Shown here: in pieces, positions 1 to 10,723 of the stretch | Layout of the letters: each line of letters begins with the position of its first letter | How positions within the stretch are numbered: the first letter of the stretch is position 1 | Source of the DNA: Keithomyces neogunnii | Lineage: Eukaryota > Ascomycota > Sordariomycetes > Hypocreales > Clavicipitaceae | Reading direction: 5' to 3' | Length of the DNA: 64,000 bases | Assembly: GCA_020975405.1 (NCBI GenBank) | Contig: JAIOWQ010000002.1 | Coordinates: 4,402,001-4,466,000, forward strand | Program-made: the position numbers and the translations under genes | Notes under the pieces: generated by a model | Told to the model about the DNA's origin: nothing | Seen by the model: only the letters and a program-made list of their open reading frames with translations | Database searches by the model: none

Positions 1-763
1 AGAATTGCACAGCAAGCGCCAGCACGATTTCATAGCCAAACGACACCCAGTCATGGTTGAGATACTGCGGGAGCTTCTGCACAAGGTACATGTAGTACGT
101 GCCTCCGACGTTGTTGGCCACGGTAAAGATGATCGTGGCAAACATCTGCTCCTTGTACGACCACGGCCCGGGGTTCAACGAGTGCCAGCCCCAATCCGGC
201 AGCACCTTGGCCAGGAACAGGACCGCATGGGGCAACAAGCAGCTGGAGAACGTTTGAACCGACCAAGATGGCCGGCTGGCGGGGACTGAAGGTGTTGAGG
301 GCCGTGGCGCCGGCTATGAAGACAAGCCCCAGCAGGTACGCTCGGAACGTCTCAACCGGGATCGTGGCGTCGTCAAAGGGATCAGTGACGCAGCGGACTT
401 CCGGGTACGGAGAATGGTACTTGATCATGCAGGCCTCTGTGCGGGCTTCAAAGGACAAGTCTGCAATATTGGCTCCTTGGACCGGATGCTTGATTCGGGC
501 CATGGTTTCACTGGCAAAGTTTGGGGTCGTCCTGCAGCACGGGAGTTGGTTAGAGGGTATTGCGGCAACGCCAGCGAGTGTCAACTACCCTTGTGAAAGG
601 ACATGGCTTCAACCAGTACACCAACGGCCTCTGCATCCACAATGTCCTCGGCCTGGTCAATGCCATCATGGGCAGTGGCCGTGACAGAGTGCTCCTTTTC
701 AGGTTGCACATTGCTGATGGCGGACGGTCCTGGGCCATTATCGGCTGCTTGAACTTGTTTCAT
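1..763 (-). CDS. Oligopeptide transporter (OPT family), 5' part only, with a frame break
   Basis: Proton-coupled plasma-membrane peptide transporter of the OPT family, cut by the left edge. Exon 1 is 589-763 and exon 2 runs from 531 leftwards; the intron 532-588 has GTAGTT..CTGCAG ends and joins in phase. The protein begins MKQVQAADNGP and then carries the OPT N-terminal block HSPYPEVRCVTDPFDDATIP, the first membrane segment (AYLLGLVFIAGATALN) and the SPRQP motif. After VAPCG the frame breaks: one extra base near 220-221 moves the rest (LFLAKVLPDWGW, then NNVGGTYYMYLVQKLPQYL) into another frame. Removing that base gives the continuous family sequence. It is either an assembly indel or an inactivating mutation; splicing does not explain it. 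Family assignment is firm, intactness is not. Confidence 0.85.
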
Positions 764-2100
764 AATAGCAATGGATCATGTTTGAGAGCAGGAACACTTT
801 CTCGAGCTCGACACGGTATGTTCTGCCTTACCCTTCATTGTAGCTGCAGTAAGGGGCCAGCGGAAAGCCTCGAGTCTCGCTCACATTGCTGCAATCCAAG
901 TGCTCTCGCAGGAAAGCAGCCGGGTAATATAGCTGGTTTGTGCCCACGATGCACAATGGCCTTGACCCCGTTTCCCCTCATGGCTCCCAATGTTCCTCGC
1001 CTTGTCAAACCATGCAAGCCTGTCACACAATCTTTTGACACTATTGCGTCCGACTTACCCATTGGGGAAGTTGGTGCGGAGAGATGCTGGTGTTGGTCGA
1101 TGTGATGAGCGCTGCACCCCAGGGCCAGCGTCGAGGTTCCTCTTCCCTGCCGTATAGCCGTTGCGACAGTCCATTTTCAAAAGGCTGGCAGCATCATGGT
1201 GCCAAAGGTCATCCGTCGTTGAAGCAACAAGCTGAACAGGCCGGCTGGGGCTTGACTTGCTACACCCGCGTCATCCCCGCACGCCACAACACTAGGCGCA
1301 GACGCCAAACGTCATCTGCTTCCCTGCAACTGTTGCATATTGGCGGATTGAGCCAATGTCCCCGCGTCTTTGATGCGATCAATCCTTCCGTCATCGTGGG
1401 GGTCGGATAGCCGTGGTTGGTATTCGGCCGTCAGGGTGGAAGCACATGACGGCGACGCACAACAGCAAGAAACGAGATCAAGAAGATGCCGTCTTGACCG
1501 TCACCGCTAGATGACGATTGGTGCGAGTGTTGGCTCCCGATTGCACACTGTTGATGCCGGTGGCTGGTGCAAAGACAGCGCAAAGGCAGTACGGAGTACA
1601 TGTATGCAGTTTCGTGGTGGCGCACGTGCGCACCTTGGCCACGGCCAACGGGCACCTTGAGCGAGTTCCGAGGAATGAATCACTCAACAACTTAGAAATC
1701 AACGTAGCCGTCCAATGTCCATGTCCCCTGCTGTACTGCAATGTCCCATCTCGGCCAGCTCATGTCTAGTCACTCGTTGCCATCACTACCGTATCAATCG
1801 CTCATGTCTCAAGTTTGACAATAAAGGATATTTCTTGTAGCCTATATATTGTGCTCAGCACAGTATCCTTGGGTACATTTAGATGTGGTGGGCAGGGCCA
1901 TTATCGGTCAAGCTATACACGGCAGCGACCAGGTCCCGCTCCAGCTTCTATGCAACCGACCCAACCAGATCACAAAACACCAAAACACCAAAACACCAAA
2001 ACACCAAAAGCACAGCTTGTCTGTGAGACATTGCCTTCCTTACTCCATAAGATTTATCTAGAAACTCCCAGTTCGTAGCAATGCTTCGAGTTCCCCACCT
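764..2100. other. Intergenic, no gene seen
   Basis: Leader and promoter side of the OPT gene and the 3' flank of the sirtuin gene. Only short ORFs without recognisable domains. It holds one perfect TACGGAGTA motif at 1590-1598 and an AAAACACC microsatellite near 1973. Confidence 0.6.
1973..2009. repeat. AAAACACC microsatellite
   Basis: About four and a half tandem copies of the 8-mer AAAACACC, read directly from the sequence. Confidence 0.9.
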
Positions 2101-3918
2101 CTAGGCCGCGTCGATTAGATTGCGCATGTTATTAGGAACAGATTTCGGTGATATAGTTTCGCGTAGACGGTTTTCTGTCATTGTGGGGGTTGTGGGAGAA
2201 GTGAGGCTATTCGTTGAAACATCAATTTTCTCGGGGATCTGCACATCCAGACCAGGTGATGGCAGCGAGATGACCATATGAGGCGGCTCTTTCTTGAGAG
2301 GCTGACCATCCGGAAGCGGTGTGCGAGTGGCGAGTTTCTTGTCCGAAACAGGCTGCTCTGATAGATTCTTGGATGCCTTGAAGGTTTGCAAAAAGGTACT
2401 GGCGGGAGCTTGTTGCGTCTTTGTGACTTGCTTTGGCTTCCGGCTTCGGGCTTTGGCAATCTTCCCTGCCTTGGGGGTTGTCGGCTTCTGAGTGCCAAAT
2501 GGAAGCTTGCTCTGTTTCGCCACTGGCAAAGGTTTCCTCCCTGTGGGCGGTGGGCTGGCACGCGGCGTCGGGATGGCTTGAACATCCTCCACGGGCACCA
2601 CAGGTGTTGGTTTGCCATCCAGTTGGACCTCGAATTTGGTCGGCGGCGTTACGAGCCTCTCTCGTTCCTGTTCTCTAGACACCAAGTAGTCGTCCCCAAT
2701 CTCACAGTCCCATGGCGGCAGAGCTGCCAGTCTGGCAATATTGTCGCATTTTGACTTGACAACGAGATCCCAGCAGTCTTTGAACTCGGGGACCTTTGGC
2801 TCCGAGTCTATGTTGATCCAGGCGGTGATGCCATCTTTTCGACCACGGGCAACTTGACACAGCTGCTTCACGAGTCGACGTGTCCCAGGTACTTTGAGGG
2901 TGGTGCCAACCACCAGCACAGCATCCGGTCGAGTCCTCAAGTCAGCCCGCATAACATTACCGATTGCATCCTCATCGGGGTTGAATTCATTATACAGCAC
3001 AAATCGCGGTCTAAGTCTTCCAATTCCGTGACTTCGTTTGCCTGCATGAGCCGTGCGCACTTGGTCGAGATTCTTGCAAGATTCGCAAAGTGGTGCCTCG
3101 GGCCCGTCAAAGATTTCGCCTTGAAACGGCTGAATATCGCCGCACTTGGTGCACACCATCTTGTCAAGACTCCCGTGCAGCTGAACAGTGGTAGGCCAGG
3201 GAGCCTTTGGCTCCAGGGGAATCTGCGTCTGCAGGGGTTTCATTGATGTGTCAATGCAGTCGATATTCTGTGAATACAGGCGAAGCAAGCGTCCTTCTTG
3301 GGCTAACGAAGCCAGCAAGTGGTGAAATGGCGTAGGCCGAGCGTTCTTGCTCATTTCGCTCATCTCTCGGACCATTGTGTGAAATGACGACGTGGATGAT
3401 TCGTGTTTGTAAACAGACGCATCAAAAAGATGCTTGCCCGACGCCTTGAGCTTATCTTGACTGCGTTGGGTTGCAAAAAGTCCAGTCGAGGAACGAAAGT
3501 CGGGAATGCCAGCAGACACGGAAATGCCAGCACCAGCCACAACAACAATCTTCTTCTTCTTGCGCAGGGCGCTCAGCAGCCTCTCCATGTGAAAATTGTC
3601 CTCGTGGCTAAACTCCTCATTTGGCTTCATCAAGTCGAGGTAGGTGGTAGTACGCTCCCGCGGGGGTGTGATGCGTCTCTTCTTGGCCGGTCGCGGGCTG
3701 TCGTCAACAGGGTCGCCCAATTTGATGGGCGACTGCGTTCCCGATGCCGTTGTGGATGAGGGTGAGGGATAGCCATCTCCGGCATCGGGTCCCATGTCGG
3801 GAGAGCCCGGTAAAGATGGCGTTTGCGAGAGTTTCGACAATGGCGATGAGAATGGCGACGAAGGCATCGAGATTGAAGCCGCCGTCGCGGTTGACGGCGG
3901 GCTCGAGGTAGTCTCCAT
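2101..3918 (-). CDS. HST4: Sir2-family NAD-dependent histone deacetylase, Hst3/Hst4 type
   Basis: Class I sirtuin, 605 aa, single exon. An open frame extends upstream, but ATG at 3918 (METTSSPPST) is preferred because the sequence before it looks non-coding. After a low-complexity Ser/Pro-rich N-terminus come the catalytic-core signatures: GAGISVSAGIPDFRS (about 129-143), QNID (217-220), the catalytic His in QLHGS (His248), a zinc site C256-C259/C278-C281, and NEFNPDED plus VVGTTLKVPGTRRL further on. The long gap between core and C-terminus and the Lys/Pro-rich tail resemble fungal Hst3/Hst4, nuclear enzymes known to remove acetyl from H3K56 after replication. Substrate is inferred from the family. 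All catalytic residues appear present. Same strand as the rhomboid gene, 1.9 kb apart. Confidence 0.9.
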   Translation of the reverse strand: METTSSPPSTATAASISMPSSPFSSPLSKLSQTPSLPGSPDMGPDAGDGYPSPSSTTASGTQSPIKLGDPVDDSPRPAKKRRITPPRERTTTYLDLMKPNEEFSHEDNFHMERLLSALRKKKKIVVVAGAGISVSAGIPDFRSSTGLFATQRSQDKLKASGKHLFDASVYKHESSTSSFHTMVREMSEMSKNARPTPFHHLLASLAQEGRLLRLYSQNIDCIDTSMKPLQTQIPLEPKAPWPTTVQLHGSLDKMVCTKCGDIQPFQGEIFDGPEAPLCESCKNLDQVRTAHAGKRSHGIGRLRPRFVLYNEFNPDEDAIGNVMRADLRTRPDAVLVVGTTLKVPGTRRLVKQLCQVARGRKDGITAWINIDSEPKVPEFKDCWDLVVKSKCDNIARLAALPPWDCEIGDDYLVSREQERERLVTPPTKFEVQLDGKPTPVVPVEDVQAIPTPRASPPPTGRKPLPVAKQSKLPFGTQKPTTPKAGKIAKARSRKPKQVTKTQQAPASTFLQTFKASKNLSEQPVSDKKLATRTPLPDGQPLKKEPPHMVISLPSPGLDVQIPEKIDVSTNSLTSPTTPTMTENRLRETISPKSVPNNMRNLIDAA

Positions 3919-5839
3919 GGCCTGCCGACGCGTACAATCTAGAGACGCGGCAAGTTGGCGTTGGTGGACAAGAACAGACTGGAAGAAAGTAGGCGGGCGG
4001 GCGAGCAATTTAAGAGGCGGCAAGGCTCAGGGGAACCAAAATAGCCAACGTAACTGAAGGACCAAAGGCTAGATCATCGCGTGAGTGACGAGTTGTGCGT
4101 GTGTCAAGCAGAAATCAGTTTGTCGGCGAGCTGAGTAGTCGAGAGGTGTATGGGGGCTCCGAGAGTCAGACTATGCAGGAAAACAGACACATGTGTTGGC
4201 AAGTCGGATTCTTCCTTGCCGTACGGTTGGTGTGTTGATGTTCTGTCAGTGTTGAGTGCGCCTGAATGTCGTCGTTGCCAACTCGCAAGGACACATGTGT
4301 TTTTGAAGGAAAGTTGGATGGATAGTCGTTGACGCTCAAGACCAGACTAAGCCAAGCGAAGCGGAGACGGTCGGAAATGGGAGTGGACAAGGGCGGATAG
4401 GCGGATGGCGGCTGATTTGGGGGAAGGGGGGGGAGGCGACTTGACCCAATGCCAAAAGGGCAAAGGGCACAGCCAAAGGAACGGGCAAGTTTTGATGGCT
4501 GACTTGTTGTTTAGCGTCAGCGGACGGAGCTGTTCTGCTCACATGCCGTCCGTCTGGTCCAATGTCTTCTTCTGCAACAGATGCACCGAGGATGCACTCT
4601 GACTGCCGAGATCAAAGTGTCAAAGTGACCAGCCAATTGGTTTTGATGCCGAGACAGCTGGACATGCAACAGTGTATTTGCCATTTTGCGCATCCCAGGT
4701 TTGCAAATGCGGAGGATGCATACAATAATATGGCCAGCTCAGCTCAGCAAGCCCTCTCAATGCCATGCCTCAAACGGGATGCCCATCCATGTGCAGGCTG
4801 GTGGCACCCCCGTGCCATGTCCTTTGCAAAATTATAGTAACGTTAGCATGCGGAATGCGGCTCCACACACCCACGAAAAAAACAACACGCATGCGCAAAC
4901 ACTGAGAATCGGAAGGGCATCGCTTCGAGACCCTCGAGTCGGGGTGGGTCCAGCCGTGCCAATCTACAGCCCGCACACCGCACACTTGCATCAGTGAGAA
5001 TGGCAGCCGAACAAAACGGCACAGTCGATCAACACCAGCGAGTCATCGACGGATGCCATGTCCAGCAGCCTGTATGATAAGTACCTAGCTACTTGCGTGT
5101 ATGGACTACCGTCAATGTGCCCGACTCTGCGCAAGCTGAGCAACATGGCTGAGAGAGATGCCAGATGCCACCGCCATTTACCCCATTTCGCACCTCTCTG
5201 CGCCTTTTATTACTCTTTTCCTCTTGCGCTCCTCCCGGGGTACCCTGACCCCGTTCGCAGGCACGCAGTGAGCATGTACTTGGTACTTACTTAGAGGTAT
5301 CCGAGGGCGCTGGCTGTCCCCACCCCCCCGTTCCCCAGGAGACGCACCTCCTAGTCTCACCACCCCACTAACTTCCAGAAGATGCAGTCCCATCACTTCT
5401 GATTCGCCAGCCCCATATCTGTCACCATCAATGCTGTTTTGCTTCTTTATGTTATGTACGGAGTACTGGGAAGCGATTGGCATTCACAGCAATGTGAATT
5501 TTTGGGGGCCTCCTGCTGTCCTCCGTAGAACGCGAGTGCGATTTTCTCAAGACAAAAGACCCCAGGTTCGGCCTTGATGCCTGATTGGTGCCGGCTACAA
5601 TGCTCTACTACATAGCTTAATAGAGGGGCTGTTTGCAGCTTGCACGTTCTGACCTCGATGTGCGATAAGAAGCCCAATTTTGTCAGACAGACACACAATC
5701 GTCGCTTGTGCAGTATCAGTGCATCATGAAAAGTCTTCACCGTGCCACCAAATATATTTACACCTAGGAGATTCGAACAAGTCTATGCAACGCCAAGTAT
5801 CTAGTACAACAAATATGATGCCTCCCGTCATCCTTGTCC
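3919..5839. other. Intergenic, no gene seen
   Basis: Promoter side of the sirtuin gene and 3' flank of the rhomboid gene. No convincing coding sequence on either strand. Contains TACGGAGTA at 5457-5465 and weak AAGTACCTAGCTACTT and TTGGTACTTACTTAG tracts near 5080 and 5280. Confidence 0.6.
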
Positions 5840-7504
5840 TCAATTTCGCCTCGCTCCGTCGGCGCCCCATATGTTCATCACCTCTTTCCTCCCCTTTTCC
5901 TGCCCGGCTCCATCCTTCTTCTTCCTCCTTCCGGTCCTATTCAACATCTCAATCCCCAGAATCCCGGCCACCATGCCCGATAAATGCGACGCGATATCCA
6001 CCTTGAGCTTCCTGGTCCTTCCAAACGCCGCCATTTGCAACGCCGTAATCAAGGCCAGGAACACGATTCCGTGCACCCCATCCTTGGGCAGGCCGAATAT
6101 CTTGAAGCCGTCGTTTCTGTGCTGCCAGAAGTAGGCGGAACACAGACCCAATGTTGCGCCCGAGGCCCCCAGGGACGTGACCGTCAGCCAGCCTCTCAAC
6201 GTGTACGTGACCAGGCTGCCCAGGAACCCGACTGAGCCACAGCCCAGGTACAGAGTGAGAAAGTCCGCCCGGCCAAGCTCCTGGTGGAGCGCGGTGCCGA
6301 TGAACCACAGCGGGATCATATTGACCAGCATATGGCTCAGTTTGGTGTGGGAGAACATGGCGGTAAAGAGCGTGGGTGGTCTGACGGTGGCCACGACGAA
6401 TATCATGTGCTTGTTGAAGAGTGACCACAGCGGCGGAATGCGCCAGCCCAGGAAGATGAGCGCATTCATGGCAATCAGTGTGCCGACGGTGGCATGGGCC
6501 GTGGAAATGTCGTGGAAGAGGCGGTATCGCGGCATGGGCTCTTCGTACACCATTGCAATGGCGGCCATGAAGCCGAGCACCAATGCGACAACCGTGGCAG
6601 ACGGCAGGATGCGCTCCCATGCCTTCATCTCCGGCGGCTCTTCCAACTCGGACTGTGCCTTTTCGTAGTACTCTGCCACTTTCGGGTTCGTAATTGCTCG
6701 GGTGCCGTCTTCTCGCTTGGCCAGGGCTCCGGATACGCCTACTTGCTCCTGGGCCTCGTTGGCCAAGCGCTCCTCCTCGGCCATCTTGTCTCTGGCCTTT
6801 TGTTTCGCAATATTCCGCGCTCGGATCTGGTCGAATGAGCTCCGGCCGTACACCGGGTCCGCCTCGGCAACTACATCTTTGCCCGTAGCATCTGCCCCGG
6901 ACGAGGCAGTCGTGTCCTGTGCCTCGTGCTCCGCCACGTCTCGATCCATCTGGTTGAGCTCATCTTCCGCCCTCAGCCCAGCATTCATGACTTCATTCAC
7001 CGAAACCGTGTGCCGCAAGTACGCCAGCCCCTTGGCAATCAATGCCTCTGGATACTGTGCCGTGTGAATCGCAAATGCCGGATCGTCCAGAGTACCTGCG
7101 ACTCGTCGCCCGTGCAAGATGCGCAAAAGGCGGTTCCCCGCGGCTGCTGTAAATCCCGCCCCGAATATTCCGCGAACTTGTTCCTCGGAGAGGTCTTTAG
7201 CGCTGAACTGTAGGCCGGCTTGGTCGCGGTAGTCCCGGGGGAGCTCTTCGTAGTTTCGAACAATCTTGGTCGAGGAAAAGAGCGTCCGGCGGCCGGGGAA
7301 TCGATCCAGTCGACTCAAAGGCGCGCGTGTTGTCGGTTCCAACCACGGCATGGTGCACAATGGCGACCAGGCGGCGGTAGACAGACGCCGTATAATACCA
7401 ATCGAGCCGTCGGGTTTGGGTGCTGTCCTCGCAGCCACCACGGCTCCTCGGCTCGCCATCCTCAGGAGCGCCCATGGCGCAGGGCCAATTGTGAAGACGT
7501 TCAT
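5840..7504 (-). CDS. PCP1: Mitochondrial rhomboid protease (Pcp1/PARL type)
   Basis: Intramembrane serine protease of the mitochondrial inner membrane, 554 aa, single exon. ATG at 7504 (MNVFTIGPAPWALL) is chosen over an upstream in-frame extension because it starts an Arg/Ala-rich, acid-poor presequence. The rhomboid domain occupies about 300-520: HMLVNMIPLW (His391, Asn395, oxyanion side), LGASGA with nucleophile Ser448, and ASHLSGMVAG with catalytic His507. The 200-residue region before it is charged and coiled-coil-like (EEERLANEAQEQ). In yeast Pcp1 processes cytochrome c peroxidase and the dynamin Mgm1; that role is inferred by family. It is longer than yeast Pcp1 (about 350 aa), as other filamentous-fungal versions are. 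It is divergent from the Tma17-like gene across about 340 bp. Confidence 0.92.
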   Translation of the reverse strand: MNVFTIGPAPWALLRMASRGAVVAARTAPKPDGSIGIIRRLSTAAWSPLCTMPWLEPTTRAPLSRLDRFPGRRTLFSSTKIVRNYEELPRDYRDQAGLQFSAKDLSEEQVRGIFGAGFTAAAGNRLLRILHGRRVAGTLDDPAFAIHTAQYPEALIAKGLAYLRHTVSVNEVMNAGLRAEDELNQMDRDVAEHEAQDTTASSGADATGKDVVAEADPVYGRSSFDQIRARNIAKQKARDKMAEEERLANEAQEQVGVSGALAKREDGTRAITNPKVAEYYEKAQSELEEPPEMKAWERILPSATVVALVLGFMAAIAMVYEEPMPRYRLFHDISTAHATVGTLIAMNALIFLGWRIPPLWSLFNKHMIFVVATVRPPTLFTAMFSHTKLSHMLVNMIPLWFIGTALHQELGRADFLTLYLGCGSVGFLGSLVTYTLRGWLTVTSLGASGATLGLCSAYFWQHRNDGFKIFGLPKDGVHGIVFLALITALQMAAFGRTRKLKVDIASHLSGMVAGILGIEMLNRTGRRKKKDGAGQEKGRKEVMNIWGADGARRN

Positions 7505-7844
7505 CCTGAAGGACGTTCTCGACGACAGGAAATACCTGCTGCACGCGCGGTGCCTAACACGTGTTTTGTCGGGCCGGGCGTTCCTCGCAGGATCAAGTCT
7601 TCCAGTTCTTGAACGGAAAAATAAATAAAAAAGGCAGTGACATGGGTCCCAAACGCCACCCGGGAAGTCTACTGTGGAGATCCATTGATGACGACCCCCC
7701 CTCTCCCCCCACCACGTCTGCGCCCAGCTGCCTGGCCATTTGCCCCTCCCGGCATCAATCATTTCGGACACCCAAGCTCAAACTTCTCTTCTTCCAGAGC
7801 TTGCGACCAGATTTGTCCCTGTTGCAAAAGTATAATCGACCGCC

Positions 7845-8177
7845 ATGTCCGCCGATACACGGCCCATATCTCCCGGTCGCTTTGCCGCCGCGCTCAAAGA
7901 CCTCTCCACCTCGACCCTACACCTCAACGTCCTCGAGATTCGCAACTCCATCGCCCACCTCCAATACTCCAACGACCAACTCAAACCGTTTGCCGAAGGG
8001 TCAGCGACAGCTCTCGGAGACGAGGCTTCTCAGGGGCCGGACCAGGACTGCATCGATGCCATCACGGAGAACGAGGCGGTCATTGACCGCATGGCCGAGC
8101 GGATAGCTCTTATTCGGGCAGAGGTGGAGGAGCGTGGTGTCAACTGGGCCGAGTTTCAGAGTAAAGAGGAGGCAGAT

Positions 8178-8209
<32 letters not shown>

Positions 8210-8474
8210 TCACAAGATTCAAGGGGAAGCAACAGACAGACAGGTCAATGGGAATGGCCAAGGCGCGCACTCGGCTTGGACAGATGGCACCTTTCAAACG
8301 GGTGTCATACGCCATGGACAGATTCACATGGCAAGTCAGCAGGTCCCCCCGGCAAGGAGTGGGAACAACACTGGTGGAAGCTTAAACGACCAAGAGTTGA
8401 GGCAAGCGATGGAGGAAAGACTCAGGGATATGGCTGACCAGAACGAGGACAATGACGGTGGTATGCACCTTTAA
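7845..8474 (+). CDS. TMA17: Tma17/Adc17-like proteasome assembly chaperone
   Basis: Small 209-aa protein, single exon, ATG at 7845. The N-terminal half matches the pattern of yeast Tma17 (Adc17): a leading FAAALKDLS segment, then EIRNSIAHLQYSNDQL, then an acidic spacer and ITENEAVIDRMAERIALIR, predicted as two helices forming a coiled coil. Yeast Tma17 is a ribosome-associated protein that helps assemble the Rpt3/Rpt6 base of the 26S proteasome under stress; the same role is inferred here. From about residue 111 a GCG repeat encodes eleven alanines, followed by a poorly conserved Gln/Gly-rich tail ending EDNDGGMHL. The poly-Ala tract is probably length-variable. The identification rests on helix pattern rather than long identity. 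Confidence 0.65.
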
Positions 8475-9013
8475 TTTTGCACATCGCACTTGTCAGGAAA
8501 TGTATCATTGGCGTTACTCGGCTGGGGTTCAATGGAATTTGCGGTACTTCGCAGACGGGAAATGCAACGTCGTCCAAACATTGGGAAAACATGTACAATA
8601 TTTAATGAGCATATTCACGAGCCCGCGTCACTCCGCGGCAATACATGTGCAAACATCAGTCATGACGTGGTTAATAAAGTTTGATTGTCATGTCGAGATG
8701 GCTCTGAAGTAGCTATCCCGTTGCCTATGTTTGTGGCCATGGCGGACTTTGAAAACAATATGTCTGCAAGAACACTGGGCGCCACTTGTTGCAGAAAGTC
8801 TGTGATAATAAAAAGCATGCCCCAACACGCCGGTCCCATGAAATTTGCCCAATGCTACCCAAGAAAATGGAGACGAAGAACTCCTGGCAATTCGCTCCCT
8901 AATGCAACCAAGGCAACTCGAAATATAGAAGTCAATAAAACGCCCGAAAATTGTGCAGTTCAAGTATTTCCCCTCGATACTGACACGCTTGAATACGTCG
9001 ACGGAGTAATTCA
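8475..9013. other. Convergent 3' flanks, no gene seen
   Basis: Space between the stop codons of two convergent genes. AT-rich, with several AATAAA-like signals (for example near 8660 and 8935) that fit 3' processing sites of both genes. Confidence 0.6.
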
Positions 9014-10246
9014 TCAGTCCGTGTCGTCCCCTACAGGCGAATCTACCCAAAGATTATTTTTCATTCTGGTAGATTTGGGTCGCTTGGACCTCTTGGATAG
9101 GGTGCGGGGGTTGCTGCCACCATCCGTGCTAGGAATCGTTTCCAGCTTGGGCCGTTGTGCAGCACGTCCCAAGGTGCTGCTGGCATGGCTAGCTGTCTTT
9201 GACATTTGTGGCGACAGAACAGTGTCTTGTTCATCATCCTCTGATTCAATCCCGGGTGGCACGGCCACGGGTATACGTCGACGACTGCGACGTCGCTCAA
9301 AGAGATTGTCCACGGAATCATCCGACTCGTTGAATGACAGGCTTCGGCTCCGAGCATGTCCTACTGACAAGCTGCTGCGGGTGGCGAAGAGGGACTCGAT
9401 AAGTTCAACTTCAGTGGGGTTGCTCTCTTTTCTCAGCCTTTCCTTGACCATCTTCTGTTGCATACTACGTCCCAGCCTGCCTTCGTCTCCAATCAATGTC
9501 CTCCCACTGGACTTGCTCCCAGAACTGACGGCGCGCGAGACTGGGATTTTGCCCTCCATGACTTTGGCTGGCGGCGGAGGTTGCAACATCCATTTACGGG
9601 CATCACTGTGATGAGGTTTGCTGCTGACCACAGGCGGGTGGTAATCGTTGACTGGCGGATTCCTGGGGGTCGAATAAAAGTCTCGGCGTTCCTGTTCCGT
9701 CACTTCCTTTTCAATTCCCAAGGTAGATTCTATTAATCGTCCGGCAGAGTCGCGAGCTTTTGAAAAGGCGTCCATCAGCTTGTGTCCTGAGCCAGATCCC
9801 GCGGCAGACCATTGGCCCCAAAGTTCTTCATCTTCACGCTGATATCCCTGCCGTCGATTCCAATCCACAGATAAAGCGTCGTCCTGTGGTATAGTAGTCA
9901 AACTATCATTAAAATTCATTCGACTGTTGGTAATGCTTGCATGTTCAGACACGCTGGGCGCCACACTTTCCCGCCCTGAGCTGGTCAACCCTCGTTGACT
10001 AGAGTTCTTGCTCATAGACTTCTTTGGCAGGCTTGGCCCCATGTTGATTTCCTCTTGCCAATAGGGATTCGTGTTAAATGGTGAAGGGTGTCGATACAGG
10101 CCAGGCTGCTCCGTCTCCAGTTTGGCCTTTTCTTCTCTTTCCTTCCTCGCCTGAGACTTTGCTTTTTGTCGATGGCGCACCTTGGCGCATGGCGTGCATG
10201 CGAGAAAATAGAAAACGGCCGACTGGAAGGCGACTGGCAAGGACAT
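9014..10246 (-). CDS. Fungal protein with N-terminal signal anchor, function unknown
   Basis: Single-exon 410-aa protein; ATG at 10246 gives MSLPVAFQSAVFYFLACTPC, a hydrophobic signal or anchor segment, immediately followed by a strongly basic stretch (KVRHRQKAKSQARKERE). The rest is hydrophilic and probably disordered: an Asn/Pro/Tyr-rich part (PSPFNTNPYWQEEINMGPSL), a short more ordered region around DEELWGQWSAAGSGSGHKLM and RDSAGRLIESTLGIEKEV, and a Ser/Arg-rich tail with probable phosphorylation sites (RRRSRRRIPVAVPPGIE). Anchor followed by positive charge suggests type III topology with a cytosolic body, in the ER or endomembranes. The ordered middle segment looks like part of a conserved ascomycete family, but I do not recognise a named domain and give no function. 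Confidence 0.75.
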   Translation of the reverse strand: MSLPVAFQSAVFYFLACTPCAKVRHRQKAKSQARKEREEKAKLETEQPGLYRHPSPFNTNPYWQEEINMGPSLPKKSMSKNSSQRGLTSSGRESVAPSVSEHASITNSRMNFNDSLTTIPQDDALSVDWNRRQGYQREDEELWGQWSAAGSGSGHKLMDAFSKARDSAGRLIESTLGIEKEVTEQERRDFYSTPRNPPVNDYHPPVVSSKPHHSDARKWMLQPPPPAKVMEGKIPVSRAVSSGSKSSGRTLIGDEGRLGRSMQQKMVKERLRKESNPTEVELIESLFATRSSLSVGHARSRSLSFNESDDSVDNLFERRRSRRRIPVAVPPGIESEDDEQDTVLSPQMSKTASHASSTLGRAAQRPKLETIPSTDGGSNPRTLSKRSKRPKSTRMKNNLWVDSPVGDDTD

Positions 10247-10691
10247 GGCGTTAGTCTACTGGGGTGTCCCCTTCAACAAGCCTGGCTTTCAATTGACTTT
10301 TGTTGCTTTTTAGAGCATGAGATATGGCGCAGTAAGGATTGGTGGAGAAAGAATATCGGGTTCGAGGCCAAGTCGATGCGCCTTTGTCTAGTGGCAGAAG
10401 ACGGGACGAGAGATGGTCTGTGAATTGATGGTTGTGGTATGGATAGACCAGGGTCCTCTTGGGTGGGAAGGGCCGGCTATATTGCCGAGCAAGGTGCGCT
10501 CCCAAAAGGAAGAGAAAATAAATGATAACAATAGTAATAATAGTAACAGAATTGGGAGAGTGGTAAAGAGGGAATCCAAGGGGCACTGCTCCTTAACCCC
10601 GAGTACGGTCGGCTACGAGATACAAGTGTCCAAGTCCAAGTGTCGAGGGGGAGGGGCAACAGCGAGAGATAAAAGAGTGCAAAAGTCGAAA

Positions 10692-10723
10692 GGCGAGAGG
10701 CGAGAGGCGAGAGGCGAGAGGCG
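10692..10723. repeat. GGCGAGA tandem repeat
   Basis: About 4.5 exact copies of a 7-bp unit, upstream of the anchored-protein gene. Confidence 0.9.
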
